From NCBI RefSeq assembly GCF_004337985.1, contig NC_043741.1, forward strand, positions 3,286,953-3,350,952: DNA of 64,000 nt, written 5' to 3'. The position numbers and the translations under genes were made by a program. This document shows, piece by piece, positions 48,082 to 60,277 of this stretch (position 1 is the first letter of the stretch; every line of letters starts with the position of its first letter). The DNA comes from Pyricularia pennisetigena (Eukaryota > Ascomycota > Sordariomycetes > Magnaporthales > Pyriculariaceae). Under the pieces are notes generated by a model that was given only the letters and a program-made list of their open reading frames with translations, had not been told where the DNA came from and did no database searches.

Positions 48082-49671
48082 TTATTGTTGTTCGGATGCT
48101 TTGATAGACCATATTTTCAGGCTCCTATCTTCCGAAGTTCGCAGCTTAGGCAGCTTCTTGCCGTCATGCTCCGAATCGCTCTCGCTGTCACTTTCATCCT
48201 CGCCTTGAACAGAATAGGAACCAGCACATGTGGCTAGCACAGATCCCCCCGGATGCAGAGCGGTAGCGCCAACCGCAGAACCAGCGCCGTGAGCCTGCCA
48301 ATCCCACGTGGGCTCGACGACACCCTCATCGCCGCCGGCGTGATCCCACACCAGCACACGACCATCAGGCGTACCCGCCCACACCTCAAACAGACCCTCG
48401 GCTTCCGACGAAGGGAACACGTCACAGCTCAGGCGCTGGTTGACGTGTTCACCGCCGCGGCCCGCGAGCCGCGCAAGGAGACGGCCCGTGACGCGCACGT
48501 CGTACACCGCCAAGCCGGTGGATCGCCGCTCGTTGAGGACCAGGTAGCGGCCGCACGGGGACCAGGCGGCCTGTACGACACCACCACCGCCGCCGCCGGC
48601 ATCCGGGTCCCTTTGCCCGCGTTTCGGGCCGGCGAGAGGCCACGTCGCAACGCACTCCCCCGCGCGGCCCAGGTCGTATATGCCGACCCAGCTCGTCCAG
48701 GTGCCGGCGGCGAGCAGACCCGCATCGGTGTCGGGGGTCGTCGGCTGGACGGCCAGGGCGGCGACGGTGCCCTTCATGCCGACGCCGGAGCCCTTGGCGA
48801 TGTGGCGGGCCGAGGGGATGGTGGGGATGGTTAGGATGGGCCCCTCGGCGTTGCGCGAGGCGTCAAAGTAGGCTATCGTATTGGTGGCGCCGGCGATGAA
48901 GTGGGTGCCAGGAACCAAGGGCCAGAGGAGAGACGAGGGGGATATGTAACCTTCTGTCTCACGCTTGATGAACTTGTACGAGGCCAATGGGCGCTGGTGA
49001 GGGTGGTTCGGGCTTGTGTGGGAGGTTTGCGAAGACGTTGAGGAGGATATGGATGAAGAAGAAGAAGAAGCGGATGACCGTGAGGATGGCCTTAGATCTG
49101 CAGGTGGTGGAGTCCGACATGGCACATCTTCGGCACGTGGGCTGAGGGATTCTTCCCTGGCTTGAGACTCCCCGGACAGCAAGCTATAGAGCTGTAGAGG
49201 ATGGTCCTTGCACCCAACTAGGACGGTTTGCGTGGTGTGATAGCCCAGAGAGAAATACGGACAGGGTGCGATAGCCCTAGTCGGCTCCGGAAGAGTCAAG
49301 ACATTTTGCGGCCCAAGTTCAAACGGGCTATTTCTTGGCTCTAGGAGATCCGACGGTAGTACATATGTACATATTTGATTTGCAGAGGAGGATGCAATGA
49401 CTGTAGTCCCATCGGCTGACCTACAGAAGGGTTGTTGTTTGGCAAGTCCATTGTGGTCAGTTTTTGCGCAGATGATATTTTGGCAAGGAGAGTCATACCA
49501 TTCTACGCTCTTGTAAAACGGCTGTGTTCTAAGAGATTCAGAGGTACAATCTAGCCCGCTAGGTCTTTGTATCAAAGGAATTGGGTTTGCAGAGGCCACA
49601 ACGTCTAGCCTCGGCTGCTTTCTTGCAGGCGGTGATCCAGTTGTTGATCCCGACGCTGATGTTGTTTCCAT
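48082..49671 (-). CDS. WD40 protein, WRAP53/TCAB1-Swt21-like
   Basis: A single exon of 529 residues. The propeller pattern is visible after a disordered N-terminus: FYKSVEWYDSP, then FCRSADGTTVIASSSANQ, CPYFSLGYHTTQTVLVGC with KDHPLQLYSLLSG, a Ser-rich linker (about 199-221), SYKFIKRETEGYISPSSL, HFIAGATNTIAYFDASR, AAGTWTSWVGIYDLGRAG, WSPCGRYLVLNERR and a last blade ending DRSLKIWSIKA. This order matches the WRAP53/TCAB1 family, which in animals brings telomerase RNA to Cajal bodies; the yeast relative Swt21 is linked to splicing. The tail carries an acidic Ser/Asp/Glu insertion. It is convergent with the preceding gene, stops 140 bp apart. Confidence 0.8.
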   Translation of the reverse strand: METTSASGSTTGSPPARKQPRLDVVASANPIPLIQRPSGLDCTSESLRTQPFYKSVEWYDSPCQNIICAKTDHNGLAKQQPFCRSADGTTVIASSSANQICTYVLPSDLLEPRNSPFELGPQNVLTLPEPTRAIAPCPYFSLGYHTTQTVLVGCKDHPLQLYSLLSGESQAREESLSPRAEDVPCRTPPPADLRPSSRSSASSSSSSISSSTSSQTSHTSPNHPHQRPLASYKFIKRETEGYISPSSLLWPLVPGTHFIAGATNTIAYFDASRNAEGPILTIPTIPSARHIAKGSGVGMKGTVAALAVQPTTPDTDAGLLAAGTWTSWVGIYDLGRAGECVATWPLAGPKRGQRDPDAGGGGGGVVQAAWSPCGRYLVLNERRSTGLAVYDVRVTGRLLARLAGRGGEHVNQRLSCDVFPSSEAEGLFEVWAGTPDGRVLVWDHAGGDEGVVEPTWDWQAHGAGSAVGATALHPGGSVLATCAGSYSVQGEDESDSESDSEHDGKKLPKLRTSEDRSLKIWSIKASEQQ

Positions 49672-50374
49672 CCGAGCAAGCTAGGAATTTAGACTTGGGT
49701 TTGGCGTCTTGGTTGGCGCATATATTTCGGAAGAGGGATACCCTGCCAAGAAGACAGATTACGCGTCCAGATACACTTGTGAGCCTCTGATTGATATGTA
49801 TTCTTCTTGAGTATGTTGATCCCACGTGAAACTGGTTGACGCTGACTCTGACATTAGCTGCTAGACTTGGTGCTAATTAAATGCAGTAATTTTCGGGATG
49901 TTAGTTTTCATCGCAAGGATCACAATCATGTTAAGAAACCTCCACCGAGCTTTCCAACGCTAAAAACAAACCCCTTCCGCTTTTCTCGGAGACCCTAACC
50001 CAGGACCCCGTCATTGCACAGGCACAGAAGCTGGCACAACGTCATCACGCACGCACTGGCGCGCTTTTAGCTTCACCGACCGTCACGCGCCGGTCTAGCT
50101 TAGACAGGGCGGGCGGTCTACGCCTCAATCACTGACAACCAGAACTTTTTAGTGTGTGTTTTTTTGACTTCTCTATCAGAAACGCGATCGCACTGCCAAT
50201 TTGGCCCTCGGCAAACGTTGTCTAAAAAGGAAACATCAGCTTCGACTATTAGAACATAGCATTTCTACGTACGAAACATAAGAAACATTCGAGATGACAT
50301 AGCGAAGCTCGGGAGACAGAACGGAATAAAACAAAGCGCCCATAGTCCTGTCCATCAATTGTTCTGCATCGGAG
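49672..50374. other. Divergent spacer between WD40 and PQ-loop genes
   Basis: Shared upstream region of about 700 bp. No gene or clear element is seen. Confidence 0.65.
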
Positions 50375-51641
50375 ATGGACGCCGTTTTGGTCGCAGCGTC
50401 GAGCCGCTGCGAAGAGCTGCGGTCGCCGGGCCCGATCAATTTGATTGTGTCCATGTGAGTATCTGCAGGCTGCCTTGAGAGCGAAAGGGAATAATTGATA
50501 GCTCTCTTCAATGACTCTTCATTACAGCATTACAAACGCTGACAATTTGGCATCGATTTAGATTCATCCTTATCGGGATGCTCATTTCCTACCTCCCTCA
50601 ACACTATCGAATTATCTCCCGCGGCACATCCGAAGGAATTTCGCCCTACTTCATACTCCTTGGTGTCACTTCGGCTACCTCGGGCTTCGCCAACATCCTT
50701 ACCCTCCCTCAATCGAGACAAGACGTGAGTTGCTGCAAGGATCTGGATGCTTTCCATTGCCTTGCTGGCCTGTTGGGAATTGCGCAATTGGGAGTGCAGT
50801 GGATATGTTTCGCCATTATGTAAGTGCTTCTCGTCTCTGCTGCCCTGCAAAACTATATCGCAACCAGCCGTACTGGTTCTAACAATTCGACTCTAGTCTC
50901 GTCCTCTTCCTTGTTTTCTTTCGATACGGCGATGCCACGGTACCCGACGAAGAAGAACTGCCGAGTGAAGCTCAGCCCAAGTGGCAGACTGCCGTCATGG
51001 TAGCGGTTGTGTGCTTTCTGCATGGGCTTGTGGTCATTATCATCACCGCAGTGGTGGGATATATTTTTCCGGATCACCTATCCGCCTGGGCCAACACATT
51101 GGGAATCATGGCAGCGGCCCTGGCAGCGATACAGTATATACCGCAGATCTGGACGACATATCGTCTCAAACACGTAGGGAGTCTGAGCATACCGATGATG
51201 TGCATCCAAACTCCAGGAGGCTACTTGTTTGCAGGGAGCCTGTTTGCCCGCCTGGGACTTGGAGGCTGGAGCTCCTGGGGTATTTTCCTCCTCACGGCGA
51301 CGATGCAAGGGGTGTTGCTTTGCATGGGCATCTACTATGAGATCAGCAGAGGCAAAGAGAAGGCTCTCGCAGAAGCAACGAACGGGACCCATCCGCATGG
51401 GGAGTCGGATGGCTCTGAAAACGACGATGACCCACTGGCTACACCACCTCACGGAGGAAGAGCGGCCTACACTCCGGGTTTGGATGAAGGCGTGCCAAGG
51501 CTATACACAGCACACCCTGAACATTACGCAAACACTCCAGAGGAACTTCAGGGAATACTGGACCGACAAGAGGCGGACGCCGCCGCCGAAACGCAACCCC
51601 TTCTCAAGCCCGGCGGAATTGGCACACCCTACAACACGTAG
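50375..51641 (+). CDS. PQ-loop repeat membrane protein
   Basis: Proteins of this fold (SWEET/cystinosin/Ypq relatives) move small solutes such as amino acids across vacuolar or other internal membranes. Exons 50375-50454, 50562-50819 and 50897-51641 give 360 residues. The two PQ loops are ISYLPQHYRIISRGTSEGIS and IQYIPQIWTTYRLKHVGSLS. About seven hydrophobic segments are visible, followed by a hydrophilic C-tail of roughly 100 residues. A GTGAGT at 50727 looks like a donor, but the codons after it (CLAGLLGIAQLGVQWICF) fit the family, so I kept it as exon. The cargo is unknown. Confidence 0.87.
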
Positions 51642-53655
51642 CGCACGACTGTGGGTCTCGGTTGGCTTCTATTGTGGTATGTTGAAGCGCACCTCACCTA
51701 GGAGGCAAGGGTTGCGTCGCACTAAAGTTTTTTTTTTTTTTAACTCTGGCGCACACCTTGGGCTAGCTTGGAGAAATTGCCCTTCTATTATTTATTCACA
51801 AAGTATATTATTTGTATATTGCAACTTTCGTTCTTGATCTGCACCATGCACCTCGCGCAACGGTATTTATCTGCAACTAGGATCATTATCTGAGGGTTTT
51901 CTATTTTAACGCATTATTTCAGTTGCGTACCACCGATCGCGCGGTCTTCAATGCCGTGCCGAGCTGACCAATACCAAACAAAAAAGACTGAATCATTTGG
52001 GAATGCGTAAAGTGCCGGCACAACGTCCTCCGGTTTTCTCAGAATATGGGACGAGGGTTCCAGAAGTGGTGATCAACAGTCTCTAGGGTATTTAGGAGAA
52101 ACGAAGAAAACGCATAATTAGTATGCACACGCCGAAGTGGTTTCCTAGCTGGCTCAAAGGGAGGTTGGCGATACTTAACCGCGAAACAACCGAGGCGGTG
52201 GAGGATCAGCCCGATGGGTCTGATAAGCGAAATCTGACAGGCATTTTGAAAAATGCTGCCACTTTGAGCCTCACAAAACGTCCTCGACAAGCTGCAATAC
52301 CACCATATATACTCCACATCTTGGTTATCGCCCATCGCCAAGCTCCCATTAACGTCTCAGTTAACGCGCAGGGTATGGCGCACTGGCCACCGATGGGGGT
52401 AGCCGTCACCGACGCACAGAACCCAAGGTCACAGACGGGGTAATTGTCAGCTAAGTCAAGGCAGTGCTGGATCATTGGTTTGCATTCCAGACTAAGAAGA
52501 ACTTGGAGCAAGATCTCTCAGATGTTTCTCTCTCAACCCTCCTACATCTTTCCGTCTGAGATGAGCCAGCCAAGATATGGGGAATATTTATACGAAAAAA
52601 AAAAAAAAAAACACCCCTCCTTACTCGGCTATCTCAAACATTTGAGGTCAAGCCATCTTGCGTGCTAGCAAACATTAGGCTGTGTGGGCCGAACTCCAAA
52701 ACACTTGGGTAGGTGGGAAAATGGACCTCCCGCCGACCCCGATGTAGTATTGCCTGGGGTGAAGCGAAGGCACGGAGACGGGCCTTTGCCGCTAATCCAA
52801 CCTTTTGCGGCTCAAGCGGAAAGTCATTGACAAAAGGTTTAAGAGCGCGAACTGGAGCTCTATGTGGGATTCTTCAGGGATTCTTCTAATTTAATTGGGC
52901 CCAAGACGATGAATGTCACCTTGCTGTCGTGTTGCACACCAACTTGACAGATGCTTATTTTGTCTGTAGTCACGGAAGACGGACGGAAGAATCGCGGATT
53001 GTACAGGTTTGTTTGCGAAAGGCCATTTAGCGTGTTTTGAAATAGAGGCGACCTCCGGGAAACAGGGTATCTTGCCCCATGGTATGTATGGTGTCCACAT
53101 CTCGACTGTCTAGAACCCGTAGTAATACCTAGCAGGTATGCATAACTATTTGCATTCGAATATGTTTTCCGTCTTTGTGCGTGCATCTGGCCCACTGCAA
53201 GGCGATGCAGTCCGAACGCCGTCAAGAGACGACGAGCTGAAGACCGAATGCGGTAATTGCTTCTGTCAGTCCCCTGGTCTCAAGATCTACTTCGCGAAAA
53301 GGTGCGCTTGCAGACGCCCTTTATTAACAAGTATGTCTGTCGCTTTGGTGTTTCCCTCATGGCATCGTCATTCTTGCTGTCCTCCTTTGCAAGTGTTGGT
53401 GACGCATTTCTCTCTCCTTTTTTTTTTCTTTTTCTTTTTCTTTCCTTTGTTATCGGTTGGGATATCTCCCACGGGATGGGATGACGGTTCACTTCAATTA
53501 TGGGCTTTGGTTCAACGGGGTTTGACTCTTTTTGACGGCCATTTGTATTCATTACACTTCTATTCTCTTCCATCGTTTTTGATAAACGATATCATTTTCT
53601 CTTCGTTACCTGATATTCCATCCTTTAATCCTCCCCGAGTAGCCCCACCGAAGCC
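51642..53655. other. Spacer, no supported gene
   Basis: Two kilobases containing T15 near 51727-51741, a run of about 18 A near 52594-52612 and a T/C-rich run at 53419-53442. The small frames lack motifs. The right end is the leader of the Apple-domain gene. Confidence 0.65.
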
Positions 53656-55344
53656 ATGAGCAACAACAGCAACAACAGAAACAACAAGGGGAGCCTCTTG
53701 AACAAATTCAAGCAAGGAATAAAGCAATTCGGGGAGCTCTTCAAAGACAATGACTCCAGGGAACGGGGCGACACGACTCCATGCCCCGGTGCCAACGGAA
53801 CAAGCATTGGTTCCTTTCAGCAGTTTAACCTGCTGTGTGGCCGCAACCTAGGCGGGGATATCATCGATGAAAGCCAGCAGGCCAACTTCCTGGCCTGCAT
53901 CGACCGTTGCGCCACCTTCCACCCCCGATGCGATTCCGTGTCTTTTGATGGGCAAGACTGCCGCCTCAAGACCGGTAGCGGGACTGCGGGGTCGCGCAGT
54001 TCCAAGAGGTTCGACTCGGCCTTGGGCATCTTTGGCACGATTCCGAGCGACTCCGGATGTAACGCTCTTGGGGCGTCGACGACGCTGGGGTCGACCAAGT
54101 TTGACATTTCATGCGGCTTCGTGATCAACGGTAATGATCTGTTCCAGGAGCACAGGACCAACTTTAACGACTGCCTGACCCTTTGCTCGCAGACACCATC
54201 CTGCGCTGCCATCTCTTTCGACGTGGACATGGATCAAGGCTTTCAAAACTGTTATCTCAAGCGAGGAAACACGGGTGAGGGCCTTGTTCGCATGGCCGGC
54301 ATGGATAGCGCCGTCGTAAATAACAATGCGCCCGCCCCGTCTCTGACAACTACGTCTTCGACTTCGACTTCGACTTCATCCTCTACTTCAACGATTTTCT
54401 CCACTTTGACGTCCTCCACGTCTTCGACGTCCTCATCGTCTTCCACGTCCTCCTCGTCTTCGGCTCCTGATGTAACATCCGTTGCACAATCCAGTGCTGC
54501 GACCACGCTCATACCTCCAGTGCCTGGCACCACCTCATCGACTGCTGCTGTTAGTCTTTCCACAACTTCGGCTGTCACCGCGATCACCAGCACGGTCGTC
54601 ACGAGCCTAATAACTCAGACATCCGTGTCGGAGGGAAGGACTACTCTCTTGACGTCTTTGTTGACCACTACGCGAGCCCTGACGCCCCCGCCTGCCAGCG
54701 CAACGCCTTCCATGTATGAAAACAAAGTGGTAGACGGCATTTCATCACCGGCCCAACAGTCCAACAGCGCGACCCCAGCAGTGATCGCGGGCTCAGTAGT
54801 GGGCTCAATCGCTGCGGTAGTCCTCATATTAATCGCAGTGCTGTTCGTGCTGCGGCGCAAAAGGCGCAACCAGGAGGCCGTTGACGACAGCGAAGCCGCT
54901 GAAACTTCGGCCGGCTCATCCGCGGGTATTTCTGCCTGGTTTCGGGGCCGGCTGCCGCAGCGGAGCTACAACGACAAAGATCAGGTCGATGAGAACGCCG
55001 CCGGCGGTGTCGCGGCATTCTTTGGCAACCTGCGGCGACTTGCCGGGTTAGGCGGCGATGACAGGGGCAGTAGGGCTCATGACGAGAAGATGCGTGCCAC
55101 TGAACAGGGCATTGGTAGGGATCAGAGCAGTCAGAAAGATCTGCGGCATGAGGAAAATGGTGATGACGCCAGTTTGAGGCCTGAGGATAATGATTATGAG
55201 GCCAGTTTGAGGGATGGCCACTATGGTGATGTTGGGCCGATGCCGCCAATGCCGACTTACGAGGGACGACGGAGCAGGTTTTTTGAGCTTCGGGATAGCA
55301 TGAATGGCCTGGCGCAGCATAAGCCTGATTTTGTGAGGACATAA
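53656..55344 (+). CDS. Apple/PAN-like two-domain single-pass membrane protein
   Basis: A single exon of 562 residues. Two Cys-rich units resembling PAN/Apple modules lie at about 43-130 (NLLCGRNLGGDI, LACIDRCATFHPRCDSVSFD) and 135-215 (DISCGFVINGNDL, DCLTLCSQTPSCAAISFD). A Ser/Thr-rich stalk (about 216-360) leads to one membrane segment near 374-396 (AVIAGSVVGSIAAVVLILIA), a basic stop (LRRKRRNQ) and a cytoplasmic tail of about 160 residues. The layout is that of a fungal cell-surface sensor or adhesin. The odd point is a charged Asn/Lys-rich N-terminus with no visible signal peptide, so an upstream exon may be missing or the N-terminus may be unusual. Confidence 0.8.
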   Translation: MSNNSNNRNNKGSLLNKFKQGIKQFGELFKDNDSRERGDTTPCPGANGTSIGSFQQFNLLCGRNLGGDIIDESQQANFLACIDRCATFHPRCDSVSFDGQDCRLKTGSGTAGSRSSKRFDSALGIFGTIPSDSGCNALGASTTLGSTKFDISCGFVINGNDLFQEHRTNFNDCLTLCSQTPSCAAISFDVDMDQGFQNCYLKRGNTGEGLVRMAGMDSAVVNNNAPAPSLTTTSSTSTSTSSSTSTIFSTLTSSTSSTSSSSSTSSSSSAPDVTSVAQSSAATTLIPPVPGTTSSTAAVSLSTTSAVTAITSTVVTSLITQTSVSEGRTTLLTSLLTTTRALTPPPASATPSMYENKVVDGISSPAQQSNSATPAVIAGSVVGSIAAVVLILIAVLFVLRRKRRNQEAVDDSEAAETSAGSSAGISAWFRGRLPQRSYNDKDQVDENAAGGVAAFFGNLRRLAGLGGDDRGSRAHDEKMRATEQGIGRDQSSQKDLRHEENGDDASLRPEDNDYEASLRDGHYGDVGPMPPMPTYEGRRSRFFELRDSMNGLAQHKPDFVRT

Positions 55345-56023
55345 AATAAAGATCATGCATTGCTCAAGAGCTTTTCCATTTTTCAAGAATACCTTAGATA
55401 TTTGGCACAGCTTTGTGACGGACCAGTGGCAGATTAGATCAGTAATGTCATAATTCAAGACACACCACAAGTCCCCATTCATCAACTCTTCATCGCGGAA
55501 AATAGACACCGAGGAGGACGGTTGATCAATAAACAGCTGGAACCAAAGCTCCTGCAAGGCAGCCAAGACGTGACATGGAAGGTAGTGGCGATCGCCAGAA
55601 AATGCCGTCGTTTTGATTTCTAACAAACGGGGGAAGCTGGCAACGTCTTTGGTATGGATGAGGGAGGATTAATAAAGTTGCACCCTGCCCTGCGGCAACC
55701 TGGCAAGTGGAGCCCAAAAGGTACAATAGTGAGACTGTGATGACCCTCAGGGAGTATTACATAAGTGGCCCGCATTGACGTACATTTACCCCACTCAGTA
55801 ACGTCAACGTTCTGTTCGTCGAGCTTGACCCCTCTGCTAGGTCTACCTTGAACCAAACAGAAGCAGACAATCCGATTCGAGCCGAATACTGCGCGGCAGA
55901 CTTCAACAACCACACAATACCCTTCGCATCAGTCACCGACCACGGAAGTGGTAAAAGCAGATAATCAAGCTGGGGAAGCGAAAACTATCTGGCGGGGATC
56001 ACTCATCTTCCCTCAAGAAAACC
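55345..56023. other. Spacer, no supported gene
   Basis: 3' region of the Apple-domain gene and promoter of the E1 gene. Nothing distinct is seen. Confidence 0.65.
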
Positions 56024-59000
56024 ATGGCGGTAAGTACAGTCGAGCTACTGAAGTTACAATGAGCTAGCTGCCACCACGACTCCAGAGCAGTATACCCACT
56101 GAAGTTCCGTAACACTGACCATCAACCTGGCGACCACAGGACCCATCGCAAGGTCAAGTCGACCTGGTCACCAGGATGCAGGTCGACGACTCGGTTGTCA
56201 GCGCCGTCGCCACCGGCGAGATCGACGAGTCCCTCTACAGTCGCCAGCTCTACGTCTTGGGCCACGAGGCCATGAAGCGCATGGGCGCATCCAATGTCCT
56301 CATCTCTGGCCTCAAGGGCCTCGGAGTCGAGATTGCCAAGAATGTTGCCCTCGCGGGCGTCAAGAGCTTGTCTCTCCACGACCCGGCACCTGTGGCCATC
56401 GCTGACCTCTCTTCACAATTCTTCCTGCGACCAGACGATGTTGGAAAACCACGAGACCAGGTCACCGCCCCCAGAGTTGCAGAGCTCAACCAATACACAC
56501 CTGTCAAAGTTCACGAGTCTGCTAGGTATGTCGCCAGCGCATGTGCTCTTTCACCCTTGTCGGATCCGCTACCTAAGCGCACTTCGTATGCTGACCTAGG
56601 CGTACACGCGTAATAGTCTTGCGGACGATCTCTCGCAACTTGACAAGTATCAAGTAGTGGTACTCACAAATGCGCCTCTGGTGTCGCAAAAGGCCGTTGG
56701 TGATTACTGCCACTCCAAGGGCATTTACTTTATCGCCGCGGATACCTATGGTCTTTTCGGCTCCCTCTTTTGCGACTTTGGCGAGAAGTTCACGGTGATA
56801 GATGCAACCGGCGAGAACCCGCTAAACGGCATGGTCAATGGAATTGACGAGGAGGGCCTTGTTACCACATCCGACGATGCCAGGCATGGACTGGAAGATG
56901 GCGACTATGTCACATTCACCGAGGTTCAGGGTATGGAAGGCCTCAACGGTTGCCAGCCACGAAAGATCACCGTCAAGGGCCCGTACACCTTCTCGATCGG
57001 CGACGTCTCAGGTCTCGGTACATACCAACGTGGTGGCCTTTATCAACAGGTCAAGATGCCCAAGATCATCGACTTCAAGAGCTTTAGCGACTCTCTTGCC
57101 GATCCCGAGTTTGTCTTCTCCGACTATGCCAAGTTCGACCGCCCTCAACAGCTGCATGTCGGATTTCAAGCACTACATGCTTTTGCTCAGACACACGGCC
57201 GCTTGCCGAGACCAATGAATGCCGAGGACGCCATCGTAGTCGTCAACTCTGCCAAGGAATTCGCCAAGGCTAGTGGTATCGAGGTTGAGTTTGACGACAA
57301 GCTTCTCACAGAGCTGAGCTACCAGGCTTCGGGTGACCTCAACCCCATGGCTGCCTTCTTTGGAGGTATCACGGCGCAAGAGGTTCTCAAGGCTGTGTCA
57401 GGAAAGTTCCACCCGGTCAAGCAATGGCTGTACTTTGACTCTCTGGAGTCGCTCCCTACCAATATTCTTCGCACAGAAGAACTCTGCCAACCGATCAACT
57501 CACGATACGATGGTCAGATTGCAGTCTTTGGCAAGGCTTACCAGGATAAGATTGCAAACATGAAGCAGTTCCTTGTCGGGGCTGGGGCCATTGGCTGTGA
57601 AATGCTGAAGAACTGGGCCATGATTGGACTTGGCACTGGCCCAGAGGGCAAGATCGTCGTCACCGACATGGATTCCATTGAGAAGAGCAACCTGAACCGC
57701 CAATTTCTCTTTCGCCCCAAGGATGTTGGGCAGATGAAGAGTGACTGTGCCGCCAAGGCTGTTCAAGCCATGAACCCGGAGCTGGAGGGCCACATTCTCT
57801 GTCTGAAGGACCGTGTTAGCCCAGAAACGGAGCACATCTTCAACGAAGATTTCTGGAACAGTTTGGACGGAGTCACCAACGCACTGGACAACGTAGAGGC
57901 GAGGACCTACGTTGACCGCCGTTGTGTCTTCTTCCACAAGTCACTACTTGAGAGCGGCACCTTGGGCACCAAGGGTAACACGCAGGTCGTCCTGCCAAAC
58001 CTGACCGAGTCCTACTCGTCGTCGCAGGACCCTCCCGAGCAGTCTTTCCCCATGTGCACACTCAGGAGCTTCCCCAACAAGATTGAGCACACGATCGCAT
58101 GGGCTCGGGAGCTGTTCGACTCGAGCTTCATCCGTCCTGCCGAGACTGTCAACTTGTACCTGACCCAGCCAAACTACCTGGAGTCGACCTTGAAGCAGGG
58201 TAACGAGAAGCAGACCTTGGAGATGTTGCGGGACTCCCTGACCAAGGATAAGGCCATGTCATTTGAGGATTGTGTCATCTGGGCGCGTGGTCTGTTCGAG
58301 AAGAACTACAACAATGCCATCAAGCAGCTTCTCCACAACTTCCCCAAGGACTCGGTATCTTCTACCGGCACGCCATTCTGGTCTGGTCCCAAGCGTGCCC
58401 CTGACCCATTAGTTTTCGACCCCTCGAACCCCACTCACTTTATGTTTGTGGTTGCGGCGGCCAACCTGCACGCCTTCAACTACAACATCAACGTCAAGGA
58501 CAAGACCAAGCAGGACTACCTCGACGTGCTTTCCAACATGATCATTGAGGAGTTTGAGCCTGACCCAACGGTCAAGATCCAGGCTGACGAGAAGGAGCCT
58601 GTAAGTTTGAGCTTTTACGATTTGTTTGCTGCTTGAGGCGTGCCGTATTTAACTTGGGAAATTTCTAGGACCCCAACGCCGGTTCAGGTGCTTTCGATGA
58701 CACGGCGGAAATCAACAACATCATCAAGGAGCTTCCGTCACCCAAGGACTTGGCAGGCTTCAAGCTGACTCCGGTAGAGTTTGAGAAGGATGATGACACC
58801 AACTACCACATTGATTTCATCACTGCAGCCAGCAACCTGCGTGCCGAGAACTACAAGATTGAGCAGGCAGACCGCCACAAGACCAAGTTCATCGCAGGCA
58901 AGATCATTCCGGCGATTGCAACTACGACGGCGCTTGTGACGGGTCTGGTTGTTTTGGAGCTGTACAAGATTATCGACGGCAAAGATGACATTGAGCAGTA

Positions 59001-59406
59001 CAAGAACGGCTTTATCAACCTGGCGCTGCCATTCTTCGGCTTCAGCGAGCCCATTGCCAGCCCCAAGGTTGAGTACAAGGGTCCCAACGGCGAAAAGGTT
59101 CAGCTGGACAAGATCTGGGACCGCTTTGAGGTTAATGACATCACGCTCAAGGAGCTGATTGATGACTTCCAGAAGCGTGGCCTCAGCATCACCATGCTGA
59201 GCTCTGGCGTCAGTCTTCTTTATGCTTCGTTCTTCCCGCCTGCCAAACTCAAGGAACGCTACGACATGAAGCTTAGCCAGTTGGTGGAACACATCTCCAA
59301 GAAGCCTATCCCAGAGCATCAGAAGGAGGTCATTTTTGAGGTTGTCACGGAGGATGCGGACGGCGAGGATGTCGAGGTCCCATACATCAAGGTCAAGATC
59401 CGATAG
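56024..59406 (+). CDS. UBA1: Ubiquitin-activating enzyme E1
   Basis: The enzyme adenylates ubiquitin with ATP, holds it as a thioester and passes it to E2s. Exons 56024-56029, 56140-56525, 56617-58600 and 58669-59406 give 1,037 residues, the usual size. Marks are [16 protein letters not shown] at the start of the inactive adenylation half, the ATP loop GAGAIGCE (about 452-459) with [16 protein letters not shown], catalytic Cys611 in [11 protein letters not shown], and the C-terminal ubiquitin-fold domain from about 940 ([17 protein letters not shown] onwards). The first coding exon holds only two codons (Met-Ala); a start at the Met of MQVDDS is the fallback. It is a single-copy housekeeping gene in most fungi. 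Confidence 0.96.
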
Positions 59407-60277
59407 AGGGTTGTAGCAGAGATAGTGGCTTGTATACTCGATTTAGACTTGATCAGTTTGACGGTCTTGGGGAGGGCGTTCAGCACAGAATTTGTTTATT
59501 CGGTTTTACGATAGCTTGTTACAAACAACTTTGGAAGTGTGTCACCTTTGCGTCCTTTCTACCTACCTATCCATGGCGGGCAAGCGTGGCATGTACTTAC
59601 TACTGTAGGTGGAATAAAACGGAGCGGCAGAAGAAGACATGCCTTGCAAGTATTAGCGGGGCAGAAGTCAATTCTGTCTAGATTAGTTGCCTGGTTCTGT
59701 TTCCTATTTGGGCTGAATTGAAGCAGATTTTCTAGCAAGATAGAACCTGCGATGATGGGGGTCACAGTCAGCTACCACCAGGAAACATTTTTATTTTTTT
59801 GTAAGAGGGGCGAAATAACTATAGGCAACTTTGGCTAAGGCGAGTTAGTTGTATGTAATCTTTGGTAATAATGAGTCCCGCTTTGCTTACCAAATCCACT
59901 ACAGCTAGGTACCTAGTTCTAGTCGAGCTAGTCTAGAAAACCATTGGGTTTTTATGGTTGTCGTTAATGCTGGGTGCTTATTCAGGCCTTTGGTCATGAT
60001 TGCCTAATCGCACCAGCTGTAACGCCAATCTGTCTTCCCCACACGATGGAGCATCCTGGAAGGGTAGCATGCGGGTCCAGCACGCAATGGCCACAGCCAT
60101 GGCATTGGATGTCGGAATGATGACGAAGCGCGCTTCAGACTTGGTAAACCTACCTCCACTTTCTGCTAAGCGGATTTTAGATAGTACATAACCGGCGCCG
60201 AAATATATAAGAATCCGTGACATTCTGCTCTTGGCTTTTGTGTCCCGGTATATATCCCTCCTGTATACTCCTCATTC
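59407..60277. other. Spacer with CTAGGTACCTAG palindrome
   Basis: No gene is supported. A perfect 12-bp palindrome, CTAGGTACCTAG, lies at 59905-59916. Confidence 0.65.

Noticed and set aside
50727..50810. GTGAGT as an intron donor in the PQ-loop gene
   Set aside because: The following codons carry family-like sequence in frame, and the next real donor is at 50820.
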